5,462 bases of DNA. It comes from JACOND01 sp051011135. Its GTDB lineage: Bacteria; Bdellovibrionota; Bdellovibrionia; Bdellovibrionales; UBA1609. Position 1 is the first letter of the stretch. Every line of letters begins with the position of its first letter. Of this stretch, positions 1 through 5,215 are shown piece after piece. The stretch is taken from the NCBI GenBank assembly GCA_051011135.1, contig JBPCUO010000009.1:1-5462 (forward strand), written 5' to 3'. A program made the translations under genes and the position numbers. Under the pieces are notes generated by a model, which saw only the letters and a program-made list of their open reading frames with translations, made no database searches and was not told the DNA's origin.

Positions 1-2
1 AA

Positions 3-152
3 AAACTTCATAAAATGATAAGGGATCAAGCTAAAAAAGATCGTAGTAATTGGAAATGGACAAAAATAAATCCTATTGCTCATAAACTATTTGTAAATTA
101 TTGCAGTTATGTAAAAAGCATAAAAGATGGAAGCATAGACTTTTCCTATTAA
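3..152 (+). CDS. C-terminal end of an unidentified protein (5' end outside window)
   Basis: An open frame enters from the left edge and gives 49 residues before the TAA at 150-152. The segment is rich in Lys and aromatic residues (it contains WKWTKINPIAHKLF and ends SIDFSY). A strong terminator begins 25 nt after the stop, which supports this as a real gene end. I do not recognise the family. Because the next gene looks like a restriction endonuclease, a cognate DNA methyltransferase would be a natural neighbour, but no methyltransferase motif is visible in these residues. That idea is positional only. Confidence 0.55.
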   Translation, partial: KLHKMIRDQAKKDRSNWKWTKINPIAHKLFVNYCSYVKSIKDGSIDFSY

Positions 153-177
153 TTTAAATAATTATAATTAAACCCAA

Positions 178-209
178 ATGAGCTCTCTTAATCGAGGGCT
201 CATTTTTTT
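178..209 (+). terminator. rho-independent terminator after the left-edge gene
   Basis: ATGAGCTCTC (178-187) pairs with GAGGGCTCAT (194-203) as a 10-bp stem with one G-T wobble, around a 6-nt loop. Six further T follow (204-209). It lies 25 nt after the TAA of the left-edge gene and should end its transcript. Confidence 0.88.
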
Positions 210-214
210 AGCCT

Positions 215-241
215 GAATATGTTTAAAATTTAAACATATTC
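215..241. repeat. perfect 27-nt palindrome
   Basis: The 13-nt arm GAATATGTTTAAA (215-227) is followed by one central A (228) and its exact reverse complement (229-241). No T-tract follows, so it does not look like a terminator. It lies between two terminator-like hairpins and 117 nt upstream of the nuclease start codon. Perfect symmetry suggests a dimeric DNA-binding protein site, but no regulator gene is visible in the window. AT-rich sequence makes short palindromes common; a perfect 13-bp arm is less easily explained that way. Confidence 0.6.
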
Positions 242-274
242 AAAATAGATTCTTAATATAACTGTCTTTTTTTG

Positions 275-305
275 AGAAAATGTCTTAAAAACATTTTCTT
301 TTTTT
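275..305 (+). terminator. second hairpin with T-tail upstream of the nuclease gene
   Basis: AGAAAATGT (275-283) pairs exactly with ACATTTTCT (291-299) around a 7-nt loop, followed by T300-T305. The stem is AT-rich and weaker than the one at 178-209. No gene ends nearby that would need it, so it may be a backup terminator. It could also be an attenuator-like structure in the leader of the nuclease gene, if that transcript starts upstream. Confidence 0.6.
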
Positions 306-348
306 AAAAAATCAATAGAATTTTAAACTTATGCAAAGAAATATATTT

Positions 349-354
349 GGAGAA
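349..354 (+). promoter_or_regulatory. ribosome binding site of the nuclease gene
   Basis: GGAGAA starts 10 nt before the ATG at 359, with 6 nt between GGAG and the ATG. This fixes translation at 359 rather than at the in-frame TTG at 347, which overlaps the ribosome binding site itself. Confidence 0.75.
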
Positions 355-358
355 AATT

Positions 359-1048
359 ATGGCTAAAATTGAAGATACAAAAAATAAAAAGAAAAAGGAA
401 AATAAAAATAATTCTTATATGAGAGTTTTTGGAGACAAACAATTGGGTAAGCTTATAACTGATATTCATTCTACAACGATTGTTAATGGTATTGAATTAC
501 AAAAAATAATATTTAATAAAGCTAGAAATAGGATAGAAAATCTTGATAATTTTTTATCACAATCTTTTACTAAAGATGTTTTTGTTGCTAGTAAAGATGA
601 AATTAAAGGAAGTTCTATCGAATCTAAAAGAAGAAACTTAATAACAGGCAAGGAAGAAAAAATAGAAATAGATTTATTAATTTTTAAAAATGATAAGTGC
701 TATATCATTGAATTAAAAGATGGAGATAATTTTGATACAAAAAAAGCAAGTATTGAAAGAGATAGACTAATTGAGTATCTTCAATATATAGGTCATAAAA
801 TAAACTATAAAACTTCTATTCATTTTTGTTGCTTTAATCAAGACAGTAAAAAATCAATAGTTCAAGGATTTAAGAATAAAATTAAAGAAGAAGAAGCAAT
901 GACTGGAAAAGATCTTTGCAAACTTTTAGAGTTGGATTATCAAGAAATTGTTAATGAAAGAAAAAATTCCCAAAAAGAAAATAGAGAATATTTTTTCAAT
1001 GAAGTTTTCAAAATAGAGTGGCTTAGAGAAAAATTCCCAAAAAAATAG
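359..1048 (+). CDS. predicted PD-(D/E)XK endonuclease, probably a type II restriction enzyme
   Basis: The protein has 229 residues from the ATG with a good ribosome binding site. The N-terminus (about 1-20) is Lys/Asn-rich and probably disordered. The likely catalytic core is around residues 103-128: the strand EIDLLIF with D105, a turn, then IIELKDGDNFDTKK with E118 and K120. This D-x12-E-x-K spacing between two hydrophobic strands is the classic metal-dependent nuclease pattern. The ELKxGDxFDTKK context resembles small type II restriction enzymes. If so, it would cut unmodified foreign DNA in the cytoplasm. No methyltransferase lies downstream; only the unidentified gene end at 3-152 could be a partner. 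The C-terminal third is charged and mostly helical-looking. Other PD-(D/E)XK nucleases (repair, transposition) remain possible. The recognition site cannot be inferred. Confidence 0.65.
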   Translation: MAKIEDTKNKKKKENKNNSYMRVFGDKQLGKLITDIHSTTIVNGIELQKIIFNKARNRIENLDNFLSQSFTKDVFVASKDEIKGSSIESKRRNLITGKEEKIEIDLLIFKNDKCYIIELKDGDNFDTKKASIERDRLIEYLQYIGHKINYKTSIHFCCFNQDSKKSIVQGFKNKIKEEEAMTGKDLCKLLELDYQEIVNERKNSQKENREYFFNEVFKIEWLREKFPKK

Positions 1049-1063
1049 CAGTTTAATTTGTTC

Positions 1064-1087
1064 TCATTTCTTACGAGTGAGAAATGA
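1064..1087. repeat. hairpin between nuclease and Cys/His genes
   Basis: TCATTTCTTA (1064-1073) and TGAGAAATGA (1078-1087) form a 10-bp stem with one wobble pair around the loop CGAG. No T-tract follows on either strand, so it is not a typical terminator. It lies 16 nt after the nuclease stop and 13 nt before the ribosome binding site of the next gene. It could be an operator, an mRNA-processing or stability hairpin, or a weak terminator. Confidence 0.5.
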
Positions 1088-1100
1088 TAAAATAAAAAAA

Positions 1101-1105
1101 GGAGT
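1101..1105 (+). promoter_or_regulatory. ribosome binding site of the Cys/His protein gene
   Basis: GGAGT, preceded by a run of A, has its GGAG core 7 nt before the ATG at 1112. It is the second clear Shine-Dalgarno sequence in the window. The lipoprotein and channel genes lack a comparable one. Confidence 0.75.
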
Positions 1106-1111
1106 GATTAT

Positions 1112-1318
1112 ATGTCGATATATTATGTAAATAAGAATGCTCAAAGCTCAGGAGAGCATGAAGTCCATACTTCTGGATGTCCTCATCCTCCAGATCAATC
1201 TAATCGAGATTTTTTGGGAAATTATTCCTTATGCTTCCTAGCAGTTCAAGAAGCTAGAAAAAAATATCCCAATGTTGATGGATGCGCGTATTGTTGCCCT
1301 GATTGTCATACTAAATAA
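1112..1318 (+). CDS. small conserved Cys/His-rich protein, putative metal binding
   Basis: This is a 68-residue cytosolic-looking protein with no signal peptide or membrane segment. It has a conserved-looking N-terminus (YYVNKNAQSSGEHEVH) with H16 and H19, then C23 and H25, then C41. It ends in a C-x2-C-C-x2-C-H cluster (C58, C61, C62, C65, H66). This resembles a widespread family of small hypothetical proteins with the pattern YYVNKNAQ...HEVH...GC...CxxCCxxCH. I recognise the pattern but know no assigned function. The Cys/His spacing suggests zinc or another metal. A strong ribosome binding site fixes the start. It follows the nuclease on the same strand after a 63-nt gap and is followed by the hairpin element at 1327-1382, so co-transcription with the nuclease is possible. 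Confidence 0.8.
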   Translation: MSIYYVNKNAQSSGEHEVHTSGCPHPPDQSNRDFLGNYSLCFLAVQEARKKYPNVDGCAYCCPDCHTK

Positions 1319-1326
1319 ATATAATT

Positions 1327-1382
1327 CCCTACTCGTTTTTTGCTGGTAGGTGCGGGCAGCTGAAAGGCTGCTTTTGCTTTTT
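1327..1382 (+). terminator. two-hairpin T-tailed element, copy 1
   Basis: CCTAC (1328-1332) pairs with GTAGG (1346-1350). After TGCGG, GCAGC (1356-1360) pairs with GCTGC (1367-1371) around the loop TGAAAG, followed by TTTTGC and five T. It starts 8 nt after the Cys/His protein stop and can act as its terminator. The same architecture and much of the same sequence recur at 2269-2328, so it is also a dispersed repeat. It lies between convergent genes. Confidence 0.7.
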
Positions 1383-1419
1383 ATAAATTTAATAATGAGA
1401 TCAAAATAAAGTTTCTTAA

Positions 1420-2181
1420 TTACTTTTCTTCAAGCAGTTGTTTGAAATCAAATTCATGGATGTCATTTGCAAAATTGATTTTAACAGTAAAGTAATCTTT
1501 TTCTGTTTCAAGTTCTGGCCATCGAATAGCGACTAAACCTGAAGTTTCATCATTTGGAAATAAAGTATTTCTTTTTAAAATTGTTTTTTTAAGTATTTGT
1601 TTCTGATCATCATAGTTTTTCATTTGTTTATTAATATCTGCTATGTAATTTCTGTATTCTAGATGTGCTAAGCTTGGATTATAAGATTCTGTTTCGTACA
1701 AGTAGGTTTTACCAGAGGGATTTGTTATTTTGCCAGAGTGATAACTTTTTCTTGATGAGATTCTTTGATGAGGAACTCCAGTTAATAAAAAACTACTAAA
1801 ACCACCAAAAACAGCAAAAGCCTTAAAAGTTTTTTTAGATTTATTCACTTCTTTAATTAAATCATCATAACTAATAACATCCAGTTTATCTTTTTTAGAT
1901 TTTCTTAAAACAGTTATTTGATCTAAATCTATGATTTGATTTTGATCTGTTAGATTTTTTAAATGAATCCATAAATAAACTTTTCCGCCTTTATCTCTTA
2001 TTTGATGATTGGCTTTTAAATTAATAACAGAATTTTCTTTTTTAGATTGAAGATAAATATTTCCATCTTTATAAAAAGATTTTCCTTTTGCATTTAAAGG
2101 AGTGATCTTGGTCATAGAAGTACAACCAATTCCAAATAAAAGTAAGAGAAAGAATAGCTGTATATTTCTTATTTTATTCAT
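1420..2181 (-). CDS. predicted lipoprotein A (paralogue of lipoprotein B)
   Basis: The protein has 253 residues. A short basic N-terminus (MNKIRNIQ) is followed by a hydrophobic stretch and a lipobox-like GIGC, so C20 would be lipidated and the rest exported. The -3 position is Gly rather than the usual Leu/Val/Ile, a mild oddity. The mature part has a predicted beta-rich region (about 34-95), a conserved SYDDLIKEVNKSKK block (104-117), a hydrophobic Gly/Phe patch (120-135) and a Ser/Tyr-rich segment (142-170). It closes with a C-terminal region carrying NTLFPN, SGLVAIRWPELETEKDYF and FANDIHEF. The protein aligns end to end with the product of 3709-4422. I recognise no named domain. No clear Shine-Dalgarno sequence precedes the ATG. 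The gene diverges from the broken NYN gene and converges on the Cys/His gene. Function is unknown. Confidence 0.8.
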   Translation of the reverse strand: MNKIRNIQLFFLLLLFGIGCTSMTKITPLNAKGKSFYKDGNIYLQSKKENSVINLKANHQIRDKGGKVYLWIHLKNLTDQNQIIDLDQITVLRKSKKDKLDVISYDDLIKEVNKSKKTFKAFAVFGGFSSFLLTGVPHQRISSRKSYHSGKITNPSGKTYLYETESYNPSLAHLEYRNYIADINKQMKNYDDQKQILKKTILKRNTLFPNDETSGLVAIRWPELETEKDYFTVKINFANDIHEFDFKQLLEEK

Positions 2182-2268
2182 AGATAAAATATATCATTTT
2201 TATTTAGAAATTAAAGAAATAATTTAATTGATTTTTTGAATAAATACATAGATTATTGCCAATAACAT

Positions 2269-2328
2269 CCCCACCGGCTTCGGCTTGTGGGTGCGAGCAG
2301 GCTCAAAAAGCCTGCTTTCGCGTTTTTT
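2269..2328 (+). terminator. two-hairpin T-tailed element, copy 2
   Basis: CCCAC (2270-2274) pairs with GTGGG (2287-2291). Then GCGA (2293-2296) and GCAGGCT (2297-2303) pair with AGCCTGC (2309-2315) and TCGC (2318-2321), with a 2-nt bulge, followed by GTTTTTT (2322-2328). It is a GC-rich island in AT-rich DNA and is related to 1327-1382. No plus-strand gene ends before it: the gene to the left is on the minus strand. Its last T is directly followed by the first ATG of the broken NYN gene, so it would block transcription into that gene and leaves no room for a ribosome binding site. Confidence 0.75.
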
Positions 2329-2331
2329 ATG

Positions 2332-2448
2332 ATGAAAAAGACTATTATTATATTGATGGATTTAATTTTTATTATTGTTTATTAAAAAACAATAAATATA
2401 ATGTTAAGTGGTTTAATTTTAAAAAATTATTGGACCAATATCTTAAAT
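2332..2448 (+). pseudogene. 5' fragment of a NYN-domain (PIN-like ribonuclease) gene
   Basis: In the frame of codon 2349 the sequence reads YIDGFNFYYCLL, then NVKWFNFKKLLDQYL. This matches the start of NYN/LabA-type domains, where the Asp of YIDGFN is a metal-binding acidic residue. The natural start is ATG 2332 (or 2329), but its frame reads MKKTII and is off by one base from the YIDGFN frame. Restoring a single T near 2349 would join them as MKKTIIYIDGFN. The frame runs past the junction at about 2448 into the channel gene and stops at 2493-2495. The hairpin element 2269-2328 abuts the start. The matching C-terminal part lies at 3280-3582, beyond the channel. Intact relatives are roughly 200-250 residues, so the middle third to half is missing. 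Confidence 0.75.
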
Positions 2449-2466
2449 CAGGATGTAGATTAAATT

Positions 2467-3231
2467 ATGTTTACAAAGTTACAAAAATTTTTTGAAAATA
2501 TTGTTGAAAATAGCTCTAGCAACGAAAAAATAAGTTTTTTTGATAAGTTTTGTATTTCAATTATTTTTTTAGATTCTGTTTTAATTTGTTTAGAGACATT
2601 TAGTTCTTTATCTCGATTTAAGATGTATATTCATATTGCTATTTGGGTTATTACAAGTTTTTTTATGGTTGAATACTTTATAAGAATTTTAGGCTCAAAA
2701 AATAAATTAGCATTTATAAAAAGTCCTTTTGGTATTGTGGATTTAATGTCTTTTCTTCCTATGTTATTAACTTTTGGAGAGATGGGATTTTCCTATATAA
2801 GAATTTTTAGAGTTATTAAATTTTTTAAATTTACAAAATACATGAAATCTACTCAAATTATTTGGGATTCTATGCGCGCTATTAAAAATCAGATTCTTGG
2901 ATTTTTTATGGTAGGTGGTGTTTTTGTTTATATGTTTTCAATTAGTATGTTTTATTTTGAAAGCGCACACCAACCTGAGAAAATTAATAATATTATGGAT
3001 TCTATATATCTTGCTATGGTTACCATTACAACTCTTGGCTATGGAGATATAACTCCAGTCACTGTTCTGGGAAAATTAACTGTGATAGGTTTTGCTTTAA
3101 TTTCTGTTTTATTCATAACAGTACCTACTTCTTTATTTATAGGTGAGTATCAAAGTAAATTAAATGAACAAAAAAAACAAAAAGAAAAATATCTTCTTAG
3201 CCTAAAAAAAGACAATAAAGAAATTAGTTAA
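2467..3231 (+). CDS. six-transmembrane voltage-gated-type potassium channel, copy A
   Basis: The protein has 254 residues and belongs to the ion transport family of inner-membrane cation channels. Segments by eye are S1 about 26-45, S2 about 54-75 with E69 and R73, S3 about 85-103 with D92, S4 about 108-127, S5 about 142-165, pore helix and filter 177-194, and S6 about 200-227. S4 has basic residues at every third position (R112, R115, K118, K121, K124), the voltage-sensor pattern. The filter TTLGYGD (188-194) indicates K+ selectivity, and four subunits would form the pore. A charged tail of about 25 residues follows S6, with no RCK or cyclic-nucleotide domain. An in-frame TAA directly upstream fixes the ATG. 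The Shine-Dalgarno sequence is weak (GGATG, 11 nt away). The gene interrupts the NYN gene and is a near duplicate of 4457-5215, yet is fully open. Confidence 0.92.
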   Translation: MFTKLQKFFENIVENSSSNEKISFFDKFCISIIFLDSVLICLETFSSLSRFKMYIHIAIWVITSFFMVEYFIRILGSKNKLAFIKSPFGIVDLMSFLPMLLTFGEMGFSYIRIFRVIKFFKFTKYMKSTQIIWDSMRAIKNQILGFFMVGGVFVYMFSISMFYFESAHQPEKINNIMDSIYLAMVTITTLGYGDITPVTVLGKLTVIGFALISVLFITVPTSLFIGEYQSKLNEQKKQKEKYLLSLKKDNKEIS

Positions 3232-3232
3232 T

Positions 3233-3248
3233 ATACAGTTTTTTATTT
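3233..3248 (+). repeat. 16-nt direct repeat, left copy
   Basis: ATACAGTTTTTTATTT occurs here, directly after the channel A stop codon, and again at 3620-3635. The two copies bracket the 3' NYN fragment. The left copy starts at the point where similarity between the two channel copies ends, so it may mark a recombination junction. The T-rich composition lowers its significance. Confidence 0.5.
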
Positions 3249-3279
3249 AATTAATGGCCATAAACAAATGGTGATGTAA

Positions 3280-3582
3280 AAAGAATCAGATGTGAATATT
3301 GCAACCCATATCTTAAGCGATGATTATGAAGATAAATATGAATGCGCTGTCCTTATTTCTAATGATACTGATCTAAAAACTCCTATAAAATTTGTTAAAA
3401 ATAAGCTTAAAAAAGAAATAGGTATTTTAAGCACTCAAAAAAATATTCATAAAGACTTAGAAGATATTGCTGATTTTTGTAAAAGAATAAAATTTAAAGC
3501 ACTAAAAAATTGCCCATTCCCTATTGAAATGAAAGATAAAAGAGGTCAGGGTTATTGCCCAGAAGAATGGAGAAATATATAA
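3280..3582 (+). pseudogene. 3' fragment of the NYN-domain gene
   Basis: From 3280 the frame reads KESDVNIATHILSDDYEDKY, then CAVLISNDTDLKTPI. These are the second half of a NYN/PIN-like nuclease fold: the SDVNIA Asp and the SNDTDL acidic loop. About 50 more residues follow, with ADFCKRI, FP and a closing Trp, as in the family's C-terminus. A TAA stands immediately before (3277-3279). Translation could at best start at GTG 3292, inside a conserved strand and without a Shine-Dalgarno sequence, so a free-standing functional gene is unlikely. It is the partner of 2332-2448. Removing one A from the run at 3278-3282 would extend the frame by a few codons, to another stop at 3261. The pieces no longer make a complete domain. 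Confidence 0.72.
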
Positions 3583-3619
3583 ATTTAGCACTAAATAACT
3601 AATAATTTGTTTCAAAATA

Positions 3620-3635
3620 ATACAGTTTTTTATTT
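3620..3635 (+). repeat. 16-nt direct repeat, right copy
   Basis: This is the exact second copy of the sequence at 3233-3248, lying 37 nt after the stop of the 3' NYN fragment and 73 nt before lipoprotein B. Confidence 0.5.
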
Positions 3636-3663
3636 CTTTTAAAAATTTAAGTTCTTTTAAAAA
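3634..3663 (+). repeat. short tandem-like repeat upstream of lipoprotein B
   Basis: TTCTTTTAAAAA occurs at 3634-3645 and again at 3652-3663, an 18-nt period. It sits in the 126-nt gap before lipoprotein B, where a promoter is expected. A regulatory role is possible, but low complexity could also explain it. Confidence 0.35.
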
Positions 3664-3708
3664 AGTGTCGATTTAATACTTGAACAGAAATGTTTAACTT
3701 ACATTATT

Positions 3709-4422
3709 ATGAAATATCTATTAGTTTTTCTTTTATCCATAACTGGTTGTACTTCTATGACCAAAGTAACTTATTTAAAAAAAGGAGTAAAATCTTTTTA
3801 TATGGATGGAGTGGAGTATATTTTTTCTAAAAAATCTAACTCTGAAGTAATTCTAAAAGCAAAACATCATATTAGAAGTAATGAAAAAAGAGTTTATTTA
3901 TGGGTTAATGTTAAAAATTTAAGTAATGAAATCCAAACTATAGATTTAAAAAACATAACTATTTTACGAAAATCTAAAAGAGATAAACTTTATGTTAATA
4001 GTTATGATGATTTAATTAAAGAAGTGAATAAATCAAAAAGAAATTATATGATTTTAGCAATTTTAGGCGGGGTAGCACAGGGGATGTCTTCTGGCAGGAG
4101 TTATCATTCTGGAAGTGTTAGAAGTTCCTCTGGAAATAGCTATTCTTATTCTGGAAGTAGTTATAATTCTAATTTAGCAAAAATAGAAAATAGAGAATAT
4201 GCTAGGAATGTAGGTAGTAATATGAGGTATTATGATAATCAAAAAAGAAATTATAAAGAGACTATTTTAAAAAAGAATACTTTGTTTCCAAATAAAGAAG
4301 TTTCAGGATGGATTGCTGTAGATTGGCCAGGCCTTGAAACTGAAAAAGATTTTTTTATAATTCTAATCAAATTTGCTGGAGATCAACATAAATTTTATTT
4401 GAAACAATTTAATGAAGCTTAG
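3709..4422 (+). CDS. predicted lipoprotein B (paralogue of lipoprotein A)
   Basis: The protein has 237 residues. MKYLLVFLLSITGC is a short lipoprotein signal with a good lipobox (ITGC), so C14 becomes the lipidated first residue. The mature region follows lipoprotein A block by block: CTSMTK, KSFYxDG, a VYLW strand (63-66), ILRKSK (85-90), SYDDLIKEVNKSK (98-110), NTLFPN (190-195), SG, and WPGLETEKDFF (206-216). Between about 113 and 155 it has a small hydrophobic Gly patch, then a Ser/Gly/Tyr-rich low-complexity stretch, the least conserved part of the pair. No named domain is recognised. No Shine-Dalgarno sequence is visible before the ATG. Channel B starts 34 nt downstream on the same strand, so the two are probably co-transcribed. 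A role as an envelope partner of the channel is inference from position. Confidence 0.82.
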   Translation: MKYLLVFLLSITGCTSMTKVTYLKKGVKSFYMDGVEYIFSKKSNSEVILKAKHHIRSNEKRVYLWVNVKNLSNEIQTIDLKNITILRKSKRDKLYVNSYDDLIKEVNKSKRNYMILAILGGVAQGMSSGRSYHSGSVRSSSGNSYSYSGSSYNSNLAKIENREYARNVGSNMRYYDNQKRNYKETILKKNTLFPNKEVSGWIAVDWPGLETEKDFFIILIKFAGDQHKFYLKQFNEA

Positions 4423-4456
4423 GCTCTTTATTAGTTATTAGGATGTAGATTAAGTT

Positions 4457-5215
4457 ATGCTTACAAAGTTACAAAAATTTTCTGAAAATATTGTTGAAAA
4501 TAGTTCTAACAAAGAAAAAATAAGTTTTTTTGATAAGCTTTGTATTTCAATTATTTTTTTAGATGCTGTTTTAATCTGTTTAGAAACATTTAGCTCTTTA
4601 TCTCAATTTAAAATGTACTTTCATATTGCTATTTGGTTTATTACAAGCTTTTTTATGGTTGAATATTGTATAAGAATTTTAGGTTCAAAAAACAAATTAG
4701 CATTTATAAAAAGCCCCTTTGGTATTGTGGATTTAATGTCTTTTCTTCCTATGTTGCTAACCCTTGGAGAGATGGGACTTTCCTATATAAGAATTTTTAG
4801 ACTTATTAAGTTTTTAAAATTTACAAAATACATGAAATCTTCTCAAATTATTTGGGACTCTATGCGTGCTATTAAAAATCAGATTCTTGGATTTTTTATG
4901 GTAGGTGGTATCTTTGTTTATATCTTTTCAATTAGTATGTTTCATTTTGAAAGCGCACATCAACCTGAGAAAATTAATAATATTATGGATTCTATATATC
5001 TTGCTATGGTTACTATTACAACTCTTGGTTATGGAGATATAACTCCAGTTACTGTTATGGGAAGATTAACTGTTATAGGATTTGCTTTTATTTCTGTTTT
5101 ATTTATAACAGTACCTACTTCTTTATTTTTAGGTGAGTATCAAAATAAATTAAATGAACAAAAAGAAAAAATATCTTCTTTGCCTAAAAAAAGACAATTA
5201 AAGAAAGTTAGTTAA
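4457..5215 (+). CDS. six-transmembrane voltage-gated-type potassium channel, copy B
   Basis: The protein has 252 residues and aligns without gaps to copy A through residue 236, with 23 differences by hand count. Most are swaps among hydrophobic residues (for example F103L, F108L, V152I). The S4 basic ladder (R112, R115, K118, K121, K124), E69, D92 and the filter TTLGYGD are all unchanged, which points to selection on both copies. The tail after 236 differs (KISSLPKKRQLKKVS here) because small indels shift the reading frame and then restore it. An in-frame TAA just upstream fixes the ATG. The weak leader GGATG is shared with copy A. The gene follows lipoprotein B by 34 nt and ends 6 nt before the stop of the convergent ankyrin gene. 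It is probably the resident copy, since its neighbours are intact. Confidence 0.92.
   Translation: MLTKLQKFSENIVENSSNKEKISFFDKLCISIIFLDAVLICLETFSSLSQFKMYFHIAIWFITSFFMVEYCIRILGSKNKLAFIKSPFGIVDLMSFLPMLLTLGEMGLSYIRIFRLIKFLKFTKYMKSSQIIWDSMRAIKNQILGFFMVGGIFVYIFSISMFHFESAHQPEKINNIMDSIYLAMVTITTLGYGDITPVTVMGRLTVIGFAFISVLFITVPTSLFLGEYQNKLNEQKEKISSLPKKRQLKKVS

Noticed and set aside
466..651. Minus-strand open frame of 61 codons inside the nuclease gene
   Set aside because: It lies wholly within a well-supported plus-strand gene, has no ribosome binding site and reads as an antisense shadow.
359..1318. Toxin-antitoxin pair (nuclease plus small Cys/His protein)
   Set aside because: The order, separate ribosome binding sites, 63-nt gap with a hairpin, and lack of any antitoxin-like DNA-binding or disordered segment in the small protein do not support it.
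1327..2328. Integron attC sites with gene cassettes
   Set aside because: The paired hairpins between small genes recalled attC sites, but I see no GTTRRRY/RYYYAAC core pair at the ends, and both copies end in terminator T-tracts.
2256..2331. Extension of the 5' NYN frame upstream to a TTG at 2256
   Set aside because: The extension would translate the GC-rich two-hairpin element as protein (a Cys/Ala/Pro-rich stretch unlike NYN domains) and has no ribosome binding site.
2449..3235. Insertion sequence carrying the channel gene
   Set aside because: No transposase, terminal inverted repeats or flanking target-site duplication is visible at the junctions.
3292..3582. Independent gene starting at GTG 3292
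   Set aside because: The start would fall inside the conserved SDVNIA strand with no Shine-Dalgarno sequence, and the product would lack the first half of the NYN fold. A gene remnant is the better reading.
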